Positions 32,438 to 49,906 of a stretch of 60,562 nt of DNA are shown here, piece by piece. The stretch spans positions 1-60,562 of the forward strand of contig NZ_JAHWGH010000010.1 of the NCBI RefSeq assembly GCF_019334305.1, read 5' to 3'. The notes under the pieces are model-generated. The model was not told the origin of the DNA. It was given only the letters and a program-made list of their open reading frames with translations, and searched no databases. Both the position numbers and the translations under genes were made by a program. Position 1 is the first letter of the stretch. Each line of letters opens with the position of its first letter. The DNA comes from Rossellomorea orangium (lineage in GTDB: Bacteria; Bacillota; Bacilli; Bacillales; Bacillaceae_B).

Positions 32438-33628
32438 ATGGGTAAGGAAAAATTTGATCGTTCCAAGCAACATGCGAATATCGGTACAATCGGTCACGTT
32501 GACCACGGTAAAACAACTCTAACAGCTGCAATCACAACTACACTTCACAAGAAGTATGGTCGTGGAACTGCAATGGCATATGACCAAATCGACGGTGCTC
32601 CAGAAGAAAGAGAACGTGGAATCACAATCTCTACTGCACACGTTGAGTATGAAACTGATACTCGTCACTATGCACACGTTGACTGCCCAGGACATGCTGA
32701 CTATGTTAAAAACATGATCACTGGTGCTGCACAAATGGATGGTGGGATCCTAGTAGTATCTGCTGCTGATGGCCCAATGCCACAAACTCGTGAGCACATC
32801 CTTCTTTCTCGTCAAGTAGGTGTTCCATACCTAGTTGTATTCATGAACAAATGTGACATGGTAGACGACGAAGAACTACTTGAATTAGTAGAAATGGAAG
32901 TACGTGACCTTCTTTCTGAGTACGATTTCCCTGGCGATGACGTACCAGTAATCAAAGGTTCTGCTCTTAAAGCTCTTGAAGGAGATGCTGAGTGGGAAGC
33001 GAAAATCTTCGAACTTATGGAAGCTGTAGATAGCTACATCCCAACTCCAGAGCGTGACACTGACAAGCCATTCATGATGCCTGTTGAGGACGTATTCTCA
33101 ATCACAGGTCGTGGAACAGTTGCTACAGGTCGTGTTGAGCGTGGACAAGTTAAAGTTGGAGACACTATCGACATCATCGGTCTTTCTGAAGAGCCAAAAT
33201 CTACTACTGTAACAGGTGTAGAAATGTTCCGTAAGCTTCTTGACTATGCTGAAGCTGGAGACAACATCGGTGCACTACTTCGTGGTGTAGCTCGTGAAGA
33301 TATCCAACGTGGACAAGTACTTGCTAAGCCAGGTACAATCACTCCACACACTAAGTTCAAAGCAGAAGTTTATGTTCTTTCTAAAGAAGAAGGTGGACGT
33401 CACACTCCATTCTTCACTAACTACCGCCCTCAGTTCTACTTCCGTACAACTGACGTAACTGGTATCTGTAACCTTCCTGAAGGTGTAGAAATGGTTATGC
33501 CTGGCGATAACATCGAAATGACTGTTGAGCTTATCGCTCCAATCGCTATCGAAGAAGGTACTAAGTTCTCTATCCGTGAGGGTGGACGTACTGTAGGTGC
33601 TGGAGTAGTAGCTACAATCACTGAGTAA
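32438..33628 (+). CDS. tuf: Elongation factor Tu
   Basis: The 396-residue GTPase that delivers aminoacyl-tRNA. It has [27 protein letters not shown] and NKCD GTPase motifs, and the C-terminal beta-barrels. AAAGGAGG precedes ATG 32438. A strong terminator follows. Confidence 0.98.
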   Translation: MGKEKFDRSKQHANIGTIGHVDHGKTTLTAAITTTLHKKYGRGTAMAYDQIDGAPEERERGITISTAHVEYETDTRHYAHVDCPGHADYVKNMITGAAQMDGGILVVSAADGPMPQTREHILLSRQVGVPYLVVFMNKCDMVDDEELLELVEMEVRDLLSEYDFPGDDVPVIKGSALKALEGDAEWEAKIFELMEAVDSYIPTPERDTDKPFMMPVEDVFSITGRGTVATGRVERGQVKVGDTIDIIGLSEEPKSTTVTGVEMFRKLLDYAEAGDNIGALLRGVAREDIQRGQVLAKPGTITPHTKFKAEVYVLSKEEGGRHTPFFTNYRPQFYFRTTDVTGICNLPEGVEMVMPGDNIEMTVELIAPIAIEEGTKFSIREGGRTVGAGVVATITE

Positions 33629-33640
33629 TCAATGATATTA

Positions 33641-33674
33641 AAAACAGATGGACTTTTTGTCCATCTGTTTTTTT
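33641..33674 (+). terminator. Intrinsic terminator after tuf
   Basis: A perfect 13-bp stem (33641-33653 with 33659-33671), loop TTTTT and a T-run, 12 nt after the tuf stop. Confidence 0.92.
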
Positions 33675-33764
33675 GTGTTCAATTTTTGGATTGGGAAGAT
33701 AAGTAGTTGTTGCAAAACGGTAAATGTATATATAGGAAAAATTGGTGAATCGTTTGTTGCACCG

Positions 33765-33893
33765 CTGTTGATTTCCGTGCAAGACTCCGCTTTCCTCGGG
33801 CGAAAGGCGAGCCTCCTCGTCGCTATCGCTCCTGCGGGGTCTCACCAATTTCGCTTTCCCGAAGGAGTCTCCGTCTTGCACTCCAATCAACAG
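33765..33893 (-). repeat. Long palindromic Bacillaceae repeat, copy A
   Basis: A 129-bp element bounded by CTGTTGATT (33765-33773) and AATCAACAG (33885-33893), with inner arms GTGCAAGAC/GTCTTGCAC. It contains CCTGCGGGGTCTCACC (33831-33846) and GAGCCTCCTCG, the exact reverse complements of parts of copy B. No transposase or coding capacity. I recall this family as dispersed in many Bacillaceae genomes. Confidence 0.82.
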
Positions 33894-34057
33894 CTGGCGA
33901 CTGCCAAGTTCACATAATCTGCTTTTGAATAAACAACAAAATGGTTAACATATTCGGTATTGATCAAAGAACCTGGAATGAATTTTCGTACTTTTCTCCG
34001 CTGAAACTCTCTTACCTCACCCTCATTTTGACTTATGAGGTAGAAAGATACTTACAT

Positions 34058-34213
34058 CTAACACGAATGTATATATTTGCGACTTTCTTCTATATATAGT
34101 GGTCCTTGAAATTTTAATGAAATTTCATTAGAGCTAATGACCGCATTCGTACTTTCGAGATCATATAAAATCCTATAGCTATTATCTTTATGCCAGTGTA
34201 TTAAGTAACCCAT
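34058..34213 (-). pseudogene. Possible 51-residue ORF or gene relic
   Basis: A minus-strand frame reads MGYLIHWHKDNSYRILYDL and ends near YIEESRKYIHSC. Its composition looks protein-like, unlike the shadow frames around it. It begins exactly at the edge of repeat copy B with no ribosome binding site. It could be the tail of a gene disrupted by the repeat, or chance. I do not recognise it. Confidence 0.2.
34115..34130. repeat. Perfect 16-bp palindrome
   Basis: TAATGAAATTTCATTA is a perfect palindrome in the gap between the two repeats. It is the size of an operator for a dimeric regulator, but no nearby gene explains it. Confidence 0.5.
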
Positions 34214-34979
<766 letters not shown>

Positions 34980-35014
34980 TTCATAAAAACCATAATAATT
35001 AGGAGGTGTGACTT

Positions 35015-35644
35015 ATGACCAAAGGAATCTTAGGAAGAAAGATTGGTATGACTCAAGTTTTCGCTGAAAACGGTGATCTTATCCCTGTAACTGTTATCGA
35101 AGCTGCTCAAAACGTGGTACTTCAAAAGAAATCTATCGATGTTGATGGCTACGAAGCTATCCAAGTAGGTTTTGAAGACAAACGTGAAAAGCTTTCTAAC
35201 AAACCAGAGAGAGGCCACGTTGCTAAAGCTGAAACTGCTCCTAAGCGCTTCATCCGTGAAATCCGCGGTGTAAACGTAGAAGAGTACGAAGTTGGTCAAG
35301 AAGTCAAAGTTGATATTTTCGCAGCAGGCGAAATCGTAGATGTAACAGGAGTTTCAAAAGGTAAAGGTTTCCAAGGTGCTATCAAGCGTCACAACCAATC
35401 TCGCGGACCAATGTCTCACGGTTCTCGTTACCACCGTCGTCCTGGTTCAATGGGTCCTGTTGATCCAAACCGTGTATTCAAAGGTAAATTACTACCTGGA
35501 CGTATGGGCGGAGAGCAAATTACAATTCAAAACCTTGAAATTGTAAAAGTTGATGCTGAGCGTAACCTTATCTTAGTAAAAGGTAATGTACCTGGCCCTA
35601 AGAAACAACTGATCAAAGTAAAGTCAGCTATTAAAGCAAACTAA
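35015..35644 (+). CDS. rplC: 50S ribosomal protein L3
   Basis: A 209-residue early-assembly protein next to the peptidyl-transferase centre. It starts [16 protein letters not shown] and carries the [18 protein letters not shown] loop that reaches the centre. AGGAGGTG precedes ATG 35015. Confidence 0.97.
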   Translation: MTKGILGRKIGMTQVFAENGDLIPVTVIEAAQNVVLQKKSIDVDGYEAIQVGFEDKREKLSNKPERGHVAKAETAPKRFIREIRGVNVEEYEVGQEVKVDIFAAGEIVDVTGVSKGKGFQGAIKRHNQSRGPMSHGSRYHRRPGSMGPVDPNRVFKGKLLPGRMGGEQITIQNLEIVKVDAERNLILVKGNVPGPKKQLIKVKSAIKAN

Positions 35645-35674
35645 TAGAACTTTTCAAGAAAGGAGGAAACAAGA

Positions 35675-36298
35675 ATGCCGAAAGTAGCATTATTTAACCA
35701 AAGCGGTTCTAAAGTTGGTGATATCGAACTTAATGACACTGTTTTTGGTATTGAACCAAACACACACGTGATGACTGAAGCAGTATTGATGCAAAGAGCT
35801 TCTTTACGCCAGGGTAATCACAAAGTAAAAAATCGTTCTGAAGTACGTGGCGGTGGGCGTAAGCCTTGGCGTCAAAAAGGAACAGGTCGTGCTCGTCAAG
35901 GGTCAATCCGTTCTCCACAATGGCGCGGTGGTGGTACTGTATTTGGACCAGTTCCACGCAGCTACAGCTACAAACTTCCTAAGAAAGTTCGTCGCTTAGC
36001 GATTAAATCTGCACTTTCTTCTAAAGTAGTAGAAGAAAACATCTTAGTATTAGAAGCATTATCATTCGATGCTCCTAAAACAAAAGAATTTGCTAACGTT
36101 CTTAAAGGTCTTTCTGTTGATTCTAAAACATTAGTAATCACTGACGGTCTTGACGAAAACGTAGCACTTTCAGCTCGTAACATCCCTGGTGTAACTGTTG
36201 TTGCTGCAGAAGGAATTAGCGTTCTGGACGTACTAGGACATGACAAACTAGTGATGACTAAATCAGCTGTTGAAAAAGTAGAGGAGGTGCTCGCATAA
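35675..36298 (+). CDS. rplD: 50S ribosomal protein L4
   Basis: A 207-residue protein whose extended loop ([20 protein letters not shown]) lines the exit tunnel. L4 is a candidate regulator of the operon leader. AAAGGAGG precedes ATG 35675; the stop overlaps the rplW start by one base. Confidence 0.97.
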   Translation: MPKVALFNQSGSKVGDIELNDTVFGIEPNTHVMTEAVLMQRASLRQGNHKVKNRSEVRGGGRKPWRQKGTGRARQGSIRSPQWRGGGTVFGPVPRSYSYKLPKKVRRLAIKSALSSKVVEENILVLEALSFDAPKTKEFANVLKGLSVDSKTLVITDGLDENVALSARNIPGVTVVAAEGISVLDVLGHDKLVMTKSAVEKVEEVLA

Positions 36299-36582
36299 TG
36301 GATGTACGTGAAATCATTAAGCGCCCCGTAATTACAGAGGCTTCAACTGATCTTATGTCTGAGAAAAAATATACTTTCGAAGTTGATACTAGAGCCAATA
36401 AAACTCAAGTAAAAGACGCCGTTCAAGAAATCTTTGACGTGAAAGTAGATAAAGTAAACATCATGAACTACAAAGGTAAGTTCAAGCGTATGGGTAAACA
36501 CGCTGGTTACACTAACAAGCGTCGTAAAGCTATCGTTAAACTTACTGCTGACAGTAAAGAAATCGAATTCTTTGAAGTATAA
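36298..36582 (+). CDS. rplW: 50S ribosomal protein L23
   Basis: A 94-residue tunnel-exit protein that docks trigger factor and SRP. It starts [16 protein letters not shown]. Its ATG overlaps the rplD stop (TAATG) and a GAGGAGGTG lies inside the end of rplD. Confidence 0.96.
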   Translation: MDVREIIKRPVITEASTDLMSEKKYTFEVDTRANKTQVKDAVQEIFDVKVDKVNIMNYKGKFKRMGKHAGYTNKRRKAIVKLTADSKEIEFFEV

Positions 36583-36592
36583 AATTCTTTAA

Positions 36593-37783
<1,191 letters not shown>

Positions 37784-37802
37784 TTGAGAGGAGGGTATCC
37801 TA

Positions 37803-38144
37803 ATGCAAGCAAAAGCTGTTGCAAGAACAGTACGTATTGCTCCTCGTAAAGTACGTTTAGTCGTTGATCTAATCCGAGGTAAGCAAGTTGGAGAAGCGGT
37901 TGCTATCTTAAAGCATACACCTAAAGCTGCTTCACCAGTAATCGAAAAAGTACTTAAGTCTGCTATTGCGAACGCAGAGCACAACTTTGACATGGATATT
38001 AATAGCCTAGTGGTAACTGAGGCTTATGTAAATGAAGGACCAACACTTAAACGTTTCCGTCCTCGTGCGATGGGACGTGCAAGTCAAATCAACAAACGTA
38101 CAAGTCACATTACACTTGTCGTATCAGAAAAGAAGGAGGGATAA
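37803..38144 (+). CDS. rplV: 50S ribosomal protein L22
   Basis: A 113-residue protein whose hairpin ([21 protein letters not shown]) lines the exit tunnel near the macrolide site. No deletion in the loop is seen. AGGAGGG precedes ATG 37803. Confidence 0.97.
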   Translation: MQAKAVARTVRIAPRKVRLVVDLIRGKQVGEAVAILKHTPKAASPVIEKVLKSAIANAEHNFDMDINSLVVTEAYVNEGPTLKRFRPRAMGRASQINKRTSHITLVVSEKKEG

Positions 38145-38147
38145 GCT

Positions 38148-39434
<1,287 letters not shown>

Positions 39435-39454
39435 ATGAGAGGAGGTTTGCTTAA

Positions 39455-40131
<677 letters not shown>

Positions 40132-40170
40132 TAGATATTAGCATTGGGCCATTCAAGGAGGTGCGATGAA

Positions 40171-40482
40171 ATGCATGTAAAAAAAGGCGATAAAGTAATG
40201 GTCATTACTGGGAAAGACAAAGGCAAAACAGGTGTTGTTCTTGCTTCATTCCCAAAGAAAGACCGAGTGCTAGTTGAAGGTATCAACGTTGTGAAAAAAC
40301 ACGCCAAGCCTTCACAGATGAACCCGCAAGGCGGAATCATCAGCCAGGAAGCATCTATCCATGTATCAAATGTTATGCTTCTAGATCCGAAATCTAACGA
40401 GCCAACTCGTGTAGGTTACAAGACAGAAGACGGCAAAAAAGTACGTGTAGCAAAAAAATCAGGTGAAGTTCTAGATAAATAG
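40171..40482 (+). CDS. rplX: 50S ribosomal protein L24
   Basis: A 103-residue assembly initiator with a KOW motif ([21 protein letters not shown]). ATG 40171 gives the family N terminus; AAGGAGGTGCGATGAA lies just upstream, and the earlier in-frame ATG 40144 is before this site. Confidence 0.96.
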   Translation: MHVKKGDKVMVITGKDKGKTGVVLASFPKKDRVLVEGINVVKKHAKPSQMNPQGGIISQEASIHVSNVMLLDPKSNEPTRVGYKTEDGKKVRVAKKSGEVLDK

Positions 40483-40508
40483 TACGATTAAGAAGGGAGG
40501 TATTCTGA

Positions 40509-41048
40509 ATGAACCGCCTAAAAGAAAAATTTCAACAAGAAATCAGTCCAGCTCTAGTTAGCAAATTCAATTACAAATCAGTAATGGAAGTACCTAAAGT
40601 TGAAAAGATCGTTGTCAACATGGGTATCGGTGATGCTGTTCAAAACTCAAAAGCTCTTGATGTAGCTGTTGATGAATTAACTCAAATCACTGGTCAAAAA
40701 CCAGTTGTTACAAAAGCTAAAAAATCTATCGCAGGCTTCCGTCTTCGTGAAGGTATGCCAATCGGTGCAAAAGTTACTCTACGCGGAGAGCGTATGTACC
40801 AATTCTTAGATAAATTAATTTCTGTTTCACTTCCACGTGTACGTGACTTCCGTGGTGTTTCTAAAAAAGCATTCGACGGTCGCGGTAACTACACATTAGG
40901 AGTTAAAGAGCAATTGATTTTCCCTGAGATTGATTATGATAAAGTGTCTAAAGTACGCGGTATGGATATCGTTATCGTAACAACTGCGAACACAGACGAA
41001 GAAGCTCGTGAATTATTGACACAAATCGGAATGCCATTCCAAAAGTAA
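40509..41048 (+). CDS. rplE: 50S ribosomal protein L5
   Basis: A 179-residue 5S rRNA-binding protein of the central protuberance ([32 protein letters not shown]). AGGGAGG precedes ATG 40509. Confidence 0.97.
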   Translation: MNRLKEKFQQEISPALVSKFNYKSVMEVPKVEKIVVNMGIGDAVQNSKALDVAVDELTQITGQKPVVTKAKKSIAGFRLREGMPIGAKVTLRGERMYQFLDKLISVSLPRVRDFRGVSKKAFDGRGNYTLGVKEQLIFPEIDYDKVSKVRGMDIVIVTTANTDEEARELLTQIGMPFQK

Positions 41049-41258
<210 letters not shown>

Positions 41259-41288
41259 TACCCTATATTGGGAAGGAGGTAAATTATT

Positions 41289-41687
41289 ATGACAATGACA
41301 GATCCAATTGCAGATTTGCTAACTCGCATCCGTAATGCGAACATGGTTCGTCACGAAAGATTAGAAGTTCCTGCTTCTAACATCAAGAAAGAAATTGCAG
41401 AAATCCTTAAACGTGAAGGTTTCGTACGTGACGTAGAATATGTAGAAGATAACAAGCAAGGTGTTATCCGCATTTTCTTAAAATATGGAGCAAACAACGA
41501 ACGAGTAATTACTGGATTAAAGCGTATCTCTAAACCTGGTTTACGTGTATATGCAAAATCAACAGAGGTACCTAAAGTACTAAACGGTTTAGGTATCGCA
41601 CTTGTTTCTACTTCTACAGGTGTTTTAACTGATAAAGAAGCTCGTGCTCAACAAGTAGGCGGAGAAGTACTAGCTTACGTTTGGTAA
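41289..41687 (+). CDS. rpsH: 30S ribosomal protein S8
   Basis: A 132-residue central-domain assembly protein ([18 protein letters not shown]...[21 protein letters not shown]). Known elsewhere as the repressor of the spc operon. AAGGAGG precedes ATG 41289. Confidence 0.97.
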   Translation: MTMTDPIADLLTRIRNANMVRHERLEVPASNIKKEIAEILKREGFVRDVEYVEDNKQGVIRIFLKYGANNERVITGLKRISKPGLRVYAKSTEVPKVLNGLGIALVSTSTGVLTDKEARAQQVGGEVLAYVW

Positions 41688-41717
41688 TATTTTTTATATG
41701 AATGGAGGTGCAACAGG

Positions 41718-42257
41718 ATGTCACGTGTAGGAAAACTACCAGTAGAAATTCCATCTGACGTTACTCTAACAGTAGGTGAAAACAACACTGTAACTGTAAA
41801 AGGACCTAAAGGGGAACTTTCTCGTACATTCAATTCTGATATTAAAGTTGAATTAGAAGGAAACGTAGCGACAGTTACTCGTCCTTCTGATGCAAAAGAA
41901 CACCGCGCGTTACACGGTACAACTCGTGCCCTAATCGCGAACATGGTTGAAGGTGTATCTAAAGGATTCCAAAGAAATCTTGAGCTAGTCGGTGTAGGTT
42001 ACCGTGCTCAAAAACAAGGTACGAAGCTTGTACTTAACGTTGGTTACTCTCACCCAGTTGAGATCGAACCAGAACAAGGTATCGAGATCGAAGTACCAGC
42101 TAATACAAAGATATCTATCAAAGGTATCGACAAAGAACGTGTTGGAGCATTAGCTGCTAACATTCGTGCTGTACGCTCTCCTGAGCCTTACAAAGGAAAA
42201 GGTATTCGCTACGAAGGTGAATATGTTCGTCGTAAAGAAGGTAAAACAGGTAAATAA
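41718..42257 (+). CDS. rplF: 50S ribosomal protein L6
   Basis: A 179-residue protein near the factor-binding site with two similar alpha-beta domains; the C-terminal signature [18 protein letters not shown] segment ([17 protein letters not shown]) is present. GGAGGTG precedes ATG 41718. Confidence 0.97.
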   Translation: MSRVGKLPVEIPSDVTLTVGENNTVTVKGPKGELSRTFNSDIKVELEGNVATVTRPSDAKEHRALHGTTRALIANMVEGVSKGFQRNLELVGVGYRAQKQGTKLVLNVGYSHPVEIEPEQGIEIEVPANTKISIKGIDKERVGALAANIRAVRSPEPYKGKGIRYEGEYVRRKEGKTGK

Positions 42258-42290
42258 TGCCGCGTAGGCAAAAGAAAGGAGTGACCGTAG

Positions 42291-42653
42291 GTGATTACTA
42301 AGCCAGATAAGAACAAAACACGTAAGAAAAGACATGCTCGTGTCCGTTCAAAGATTACTGGAACTGAAACTCGTCCTCGTTTGAACGTTTTCCGTTCTAA
42401 CAAAAATATCTACGCTCAACTTATCGATGATATGAATGGTGTTACTCTAGTTAGTGCATCTTCTCAAGATAAAGATTTCAACCTAGATTCTTCTGCTACA
42501 ACTGATGCAGCAGCAAAAGTTGGAGAACTAGTTGCGAAACGTGCAGTAGAAAAAGGATTAAAATCCGTAGTATTTGACCGTGGTGGATATTTATATCATG
42601 GCCGTATCAAAGCTTTAGCTGAAGCAGCTCGTGAAAACGGCTTAGAATTTTAA
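42291..42653 (+). CDS. rplR: 50S ribosomal protein L18
   Basis: A 120-residue 5S rRNA-binding protein ([41 protein letters not shown]). The start is GTG 42291; AAAGGAGTGA lies about 10 nt upstream. Confidence 0.96.
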   Translation: MITKPDKNKTRKKRHARVRSKITGTETRPRLNVFRSNKNIYAQLIDDMNGVTLVSASSQDKDFNLDSSATTDAAAKVGELVAKRAVEKGLKSVVFDRGGYLYHGRIKALAEAARENGLEF

Positions 42654-42676
42654 TAAAAAAAGGAGGGACAATCCAG

Positions 42677-43177
42677 ATGCGTCGTATTGATCCAAGCAAA
42701 CTAGAATTTGAAGAACGCGTAGTTACAATCAATCGTGTTGCGAAAGTAGTTAAAGGTGGACGTCGTTTCCGTTTCGCTGCTCTTGTAGTAGTGGGCGACA
42801 AAAACGGTCACGTTGGTTTCGGAACTGGTAAAGCTCAGGAAGTACCTGATGCAATCCGTAAAGCGATTGAAGATGCGAAGAAAAATCTAATTGAAGTTCC
42901 TATGGTTGAAGGTACAACTCCTCACCTAGTAACTGGACGATTTGGTGCTGGTCAGATCCTGATCAAACCTGCTTCTGCGGGTACAGGAATCATCGCCGGT
43001 GGACCTGTTCGTGCCGTACTTGAATTAGCTGGTGTTCAAGATATCCTATCTAAATCATTAGGATCTAACACTCCAATTAACATGGTTCGCGCTACTATCG
43101 AAGGTTTAAAACAATTAAAGCGTGCTGAAGACGTAGCTAAACTACGTGGTAAATCAGTAGAAGAGATCTTAGGTTAA
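42677..43177 (+). CDS. rpsE: 30S ribosomal protein S5
   Basis: A 166-residue protein of the mRNA entry tunnel, with a dsRNA-binding-like N domain ([20 protein letters not shown]). Residues of the spectinomycin loop ([17 protein letters not shown]) look wild type. AGGAGGG precedes ATG 42677. Confidence 0.97.
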   Translation: MRRIDPSKLEFEERVVTINRVAKVVKGGRRFRFAALVVVGDKNGHVGFGTGKAQEVPDAIRKAIEDAKKNLIEVPMVEGTTPHLVTGRFGAGQILIKPASAGTGIIAGGPVRAVLELAGVQDILSKSLGSNTPINMVRATIEGLKQLKRAEDVAKLRGKSVEEILG

Positions 43178-43190
43178 GGGAGGGATAACG

Positions 43191-43373
43191 ATGGCTAACA
43201 AACTAGAAATTACCCTCACTCGCAGCATCATTGGCCGTCCTCAAGATCAACGCAAAACGGTTGAAGCTTTAGGACTTCGCAAAATGCACCAAACAGTTGA
43301 GCAACAAGATAATGCTGCTATCCGCGGTATGATCAACAAAGTGGCTCACCTTGTTACAGTAACTGAAAAATAA
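43191..43373 (+). CDS. rpmD: 50S ribosomal protein L30
   Basis: A 60-residue L30 ([20 protein letters not shown]). GGGAGGG precedes ATG 43191. Confidence 0.97.
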   Translation: MANKLEITLTRSIIGRPQDQRKTVEALGLRKMHQTVEQQDNAAIRGMINKVAHLVTVTEK

Positions 43374-43405
43374 TTCTTAACGCTTAAAAAGAAGGAGGTG
43401 CCGAC

Positions 43406-43845
43406 ATGAAATTACATGAGTTAAAGCCTACAGAAGGTTCACGTAAAGTCCGCAATCGTGTAGGACGTGGTATTGGTTCAGGTAATGGAAAGACTGCTGG
43501 TAAAGGTCATAAAGGACAAAACGCCCGTTCAGGTGGCGGAACTCGTCCTGGCTTCGAGGGTGGTCAAACACCATTGTTCCAACGTCTACCAAAACGTGGA
43601 TTCACGAACATCAATCGTAAAGAATATGCAATCGTCAATCTTGACGCATTGAATCGCTTCGAAGATGGTACAGAAGTTACTCCAGCTCTACTTGTAGAAT
43701 CTGGTGTAGTGAGAAACGAAAAAGCAGGAATTAAGATTCTTGGTAAAGGTTCAATCGAGAAAAAGCTTACAGTAAAAGCAAACAAATTCTCAACCACTGC
43801 TAAAGAAGCTATCGAAGCTGCTGGCGGTACATCCGAGGTGATCTA

Positions 43846-43846
<1 letters not shown>
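43406..43846 (+). CDS. rplO: 50S ribosomal protein L15
   Basis: A 146-residue late-assembly protein with the glycine-rich N-terminal extension ([20 protein letters not shown]). AAGGAGGTG precedes ATG 43406; the stop shares one base with the secY start. Confidence 0.97.
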
Positions 43847-45849
<2,003 letters not shown>

Positions 45850-45850
<1 letters not shown>

Positions 45851-46596
45851 TGATCATTTCTAAAACTCCGAGAGAGATTGAGATTATGCGGCATGCTGGT
45901 AAGATCGTTGCATTAACTCATGCGGAATTGCAAAAGTATATTTCTCCGGGAATTACGACGAAAGAATTGGATGCAATTGCTGAAAAATTCATTCGTAAAC
46001 ATGATGCAATTCCATCTTTTAAAGGGTATAATGGGTTTCGTGGCAGCATCTGTGCTTCAGTCAACAATGAGTTGGTACATGGAATTCCAGGCGATCGGGT
46101 ATTGAAGGATGGCGATATAATCAGTATCGATATCGGTGCTAAATATAACGGTTATCACGGTGACTCAGCTTGGACATATCCAGTTGGAACAATAGATGAT
46201 GAAACCCAGAAGCTTCTGGATGTTACAGAGGAATCATTATTCCTTGGACTAAAAGAAGCGAAACCAGGCGAGCGTCTGTCGAATATCTCTCATAGTATAC
46301 AAACTTTTGTTGAGGCTAATGGCTTTTCGATCGTTCGGGAGTATGTGGGACACGGAGTTGGTCAAGACTTACATGAGGACCCGCAAATCCCTCATTATGG
46401 ACCACCCAACAAAGGTCCGCGTCTGAAGCCTGGCATGGTACTGGCTATTGAACCAATGGTTAATGCAGGTAGTCGATATGTTAGAACGTTATCAGATAAC
46501 TGGACAGTCGTCACAGTAGATGATAAAATGTGTGCGCACTTTGAACACACCATTGCAATTACTGAAGACGGCTATGAGATATTGACGAAAGCCTAA
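45850..46596 (+). CDS. map: Methionine aminopeptidase type I
   Basis: Removes the initiator methionine. The 248-residue pita-bread enzyme has the metal ligands in [36 protein letters not shown] and FEHTIAIT. The start overlaps the adk stop (TAATG). Confidence 0.97.
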
Positions 46597-46611
46597 GTGA
46601 AGGTGATTGGA

Positions 46612-46935
46612 TTGATCGAGTCAGATACGACGGTTCCGAGGATTGGCCAGATTGTTCAAACCCTTAAAGGGAGAGAAACAGGAAGCTACTCGGTCGTTGT
46701 TCAGCAGTTGGATGAACGTTTTGTACTCATAGCGGATGGGGATAGACGAAAGTTTGATCGCGCCAAGCGAAAGAACATCGCTCATCTTCACTTGTGTGAC
46801 TATGTTTCTCCAGAAGTTCAAAACAGTATTATAGAATCAGGCAGAGTAACGAACGGTAAACTGCGTTATGCTGTTTCAAAGTTTGTTAACGAAGTGTTAA
46901 ATGATGAGAAGAAGGGAGACATGTTCGATGGCTAA
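46612..46935 (+). CDS. KOW-domain RNA-binding protein of the infA locus
   Basis: A 107-residue L14e/KOW-like protein ([44 protein letters not shown]). Small proteins of this type sit between map and infA in many bacilli, role unknown; RNA or ribosome binding is inferred from the KOW-like fold. TTG 46612 lies 5 nt after AAGGTGA and is preferred; GTG 46597 and 46603 are in-frame alternatives. The end overlaps infA by 8 nt. Confidence 0.82.
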   Translation: MIESDTTVPRIGQIVQTLKGRETGSYSVVVQQLDERFVLIADGDRRKFDRAKRKNIAHLHLCDYVSPEVQNSIIESGRVTNGKLRYAVSKFVNEVLNDEKKGDMFDG

Positions 46936-47146
46936 GGATGATGTAATTGAAGTTGAAGGTAAGGTCGCCGAGACTTTGCCCAATGCGATGTTTAAGGTAG
47001 AATTAGAAAATGGTCATACAGTACTGGCACATGTTTCAGGAAAGATCCGTATGCATTTCATTCGTATCCTACCTGGTGACAAGGTAACAGTAGAATTATC
47101 ACCGTATGACTTAACTCGTGGTAGAATCACTTATCGTTATAAATAA
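46928..47146 (+). CDS. infA: Translation initiation factor IF-1
   Basis: A 72-residue OB-fold protein ([47 protein letters not shown]). ATG 46928 follows AAGGGAG; frame extension to 46901 is not conserved. Confidence 0.97.
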   Translation: MAKDDVIEVEGKVAETLPNAMFKVELENGHTVLAHVSGKIRMHFIRILPGDKVTVELSPYDLTRGRITYRYK

Positions 47147-47178
47147 TCTATTGCACTCCGTACTATTAAGGAGGTTAG

Positions 47179-47298
<120 letters not shown>

Positions 47299-47322
47299 TC
47301 TTAAAGGAGGTGCGCTATCACT

Positions 47323-47688
47323 ATGGCACGTATTGCTGGTGTAGACATTCCACGTGACAAACGTGTTGTCATTTCATTAACATACATCTACGGTATTGGT
47401 AAAAATACTGCAGCGAAAATCTTATCTGAAGCTGGTGTATCTGAGGATACTCGCGTTCGCGATCTTACTGACGACGAACTAGGAAAGATTCGTGATATCG
47501 TTGATAAATTAAAAGTAGAAGGTGATCTTCGTCGTGAAGTATCACTAAACATCAAACGTCTTATGGAAATCGGTTCATACCGCGGTCTTCGTCACCGTCG
47601 TGGACTACCTGTTCGTGGACAACATACGAAGAACAATGCTCGTACACGTAAAGGTCCTCGTAAGACTGTAGCTAACAAGAAAAAATAA
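47323..47688 (+). CDS. rpsM: 30S ribosomal protein S13
   Basis: A 121-residue head protein that contacts the P-site tRNA and L5 ([21 protein letters not shown]; basic tail [18 protein letters not shown]). AAAGGAGGTG precedes ATG 47323. Confidence 0.97.
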   Translation: MARIAGVDIPRDKRVVISLTYIYGIGKNTAAKILSEAGVSEDTRVRDLTDDELGKIRDIVDKLKVEGDLRREVSLNIKRLMEIGSYRGLRHRRGLPVRGQHTKNNARTRKGPRKTVANKKK

Positions 47689-47695
47689 TAGGTAA

Positions 47696-48103
<408 letters not shown>

Positions 48104-48273
48104 TTTTCTGTATAAATTTTGTATCGTTGTCTATAATGGGATATGATACAAGATACGTTCATTCAGAAAAGTAACCAGTTGTTGGTGCACAATAGGGAAC
48201 GTAAACATGGGGAATTTCGGACTTTATCTTATTTAGCCCGGAGTTTCGACGTTTTGAAGGAGGGTAAATATTA

Positions 48274-49218
48274 ATGATCGAAATTGAAAAGCCAAAAATT
48301 GAAACGGTTGAGATCAGCGATGATGCCACATATGGAAAGTTCGTCGTAGAACCACTTGAGCGTGGATATGGTACAACTTTGGGTAACTCCTTACGTCGTA
48401 TCCTATTATCGTCACTCCCAGGTGCTGCTGTCACATCTATTCAAATAGATGGAGTACTGCATGAGTTTTCAACAATTGAAGGCGTCGTAGAGGATGTCAC
48501 ATCCATCATTTTGAATATCAAGAAGCTAGCGTTGAAGATCTACTCTGATGAAGAAAAAACGCTGGAGATTGATGTACAGGGTGAAGGAGTCGTGACGGCT
48601 GCTGATATTACTCATGATAGTGATGTTGAAGTGTTAAATCCTGATTTACACATCGCAACGTTATCTAAGAGTGGTCACTTCCGTGTGCGTTTAAGTGCAT
48701 CCCGTGGTCGTGGGTACAGACCAGCAGACCAAAACAAACGTGAGGATCTTCCAATTGGCGTGATCCCAATCGATTCTATTTACACTCCAGTTTCACGCGT
48801 TAACTATCAAATAGAAAATACTCGTGTTGGTCAAATGACGAACTACGATAAACTTTCTCTTGATGTATGGACTGATGGAAGTATTGGACCAAAAGAAGCG
48901 ATTTCTTTAGGTGCTAAGATTCTAACAGAACACTTAAATATTTTCGTTGGCCTTACAGATGAAGCGCAGAATGCTGAAATCATGGTAGAAAAAGAAGAAG
49001 ACCAAAAAGAAAAAGTTCTTGAGATGACCATCGAAGAATTAGATCTTTCTGTTCGTTCTTATAACTGCCTGAAGCGTGCTGGAATCAATACTGTTCAAGA
49101 GCTTGCTAACAAGACTGAAGAAGATATGATGAAAGTGCGTAACCTTGGACGTAAATCCCTTGAAGAGGTTAAAGTTAAACTTGAAGACCTTGGACTCGGT
49201 TTACGTAAAGACGACTGA
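48274..49218 (+). CDS. rpoA: RNA polymerase alpha subunit
   Basis: The 314-residue subunit has the N-terminal dimerisation/assembly domain ([21 protein letters not shown]), a linker and the C-terminal DNA-binding domain with helix-hairpin-helix ([32 protein letters not shown]). AAGGAGGG precedes ATG 48274. Confidence 0.98.
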   Translation: MIEIEKPKIETVEISDDATYGKFVVEPLERGYGTTLGNSLRRILLSSLPGAAVTSIQIDGVLHEFSTIEGVVEDVTSIILNIKKLALKIYSDEEKTLEIDVQGEGVVTAADITHDSDVEVLNPDLHIATLSKSGHFRVRLSASRGRGYRPADQNKREDLPIGVIPIDSIYTPVSRVNYQIENTRVGQMTNYDKLSLDVWTDGSIGPKEAISLGAKILTEHLNIFVGLTDEAQNAEIMVEKEEDQKEKVLEMTIEELDLSVRSYNCLKRAGINTVQELANKTEEDMMKVRNLGRKSLEEVKVKLEDLGLGLRKDD

Positions 49219-49240
49219 TAACATCTTCTTTCATATATAG

Positions 49241-49627
<387 letters not shown>

Positions 49628-49648
49628 TAATTCGTGACTTCTAACATT

Positions 49649-49692
49649 AAGGGCGGGACAGTTAATCCTTAACTGCTTCTTTGCCCTTTTTG
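49649..49692 (+). terminator. Terminator of the S10-spc-alpha superoperon
   Basis: AAGGGC (49649-49654) pairs with GCCCTT (49683-49688), enclosing a second hairpin CAGTTAA/TTAACTG (49659-49665 with 49669-49675), followed by TTTTTG. Confidence 0.78.
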
Positions 49693-49757
49693 TATAAGTG
49701 CATGTGATGAAAAGCAGAGCGTTACGATGAGCAGCGCTGTCTGACTCGTCTAGCTCG

Positions 49758-49850
49758 TGCACCCCTTCCAACTTCTATGTTCATAGAAGCTGTTCAGTGG
49801 ATGAACAAGAAAAGACTCTCTTTTCTTTGGTCGGGGTGCAGGCTTTTTTT
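49758..49850 (+). terminator. Multi-hairpin terminator-like leader before ecfA1
   Basis: An outer stem TGCACCCC (49758-49765) with GGGGTGCA (49833-49840), then GGCTTTTTTTT, encloses three perfect hairpins: CTTCTATG/CATAGAAG (49772-49789), GTTCA/TGAAC (49792-49806) and AAGAAAAGA/TCTTTTCTT (49807-49827). It looks like a junction-type structured RNA ending in an intrinsic terminator. No known riboswitch class was recognised. Confidence 0.7.
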
Positions 49851-49906
49851 TATATGCAAAGGTTTTAGCAGAGCTGAGTTAGGATAGCGTAGAGGAGGTT
49901 ACAGAA

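Noticed and set aside
33648..33917. Plus-strand open frame of 89 codons after tuf
   Set aside because: It starts in the tuf terminator and consists largely of repeat copy A, so it is not a gene.
49693..49906. ecfA1 leader considered as a T-box or tRNA gene
   Set aside because: No AGGGTGGNACCGCG-type T-box sequence, no specifier and no tRNA T-loop or anticodon arm; the hairpin loops are too small.
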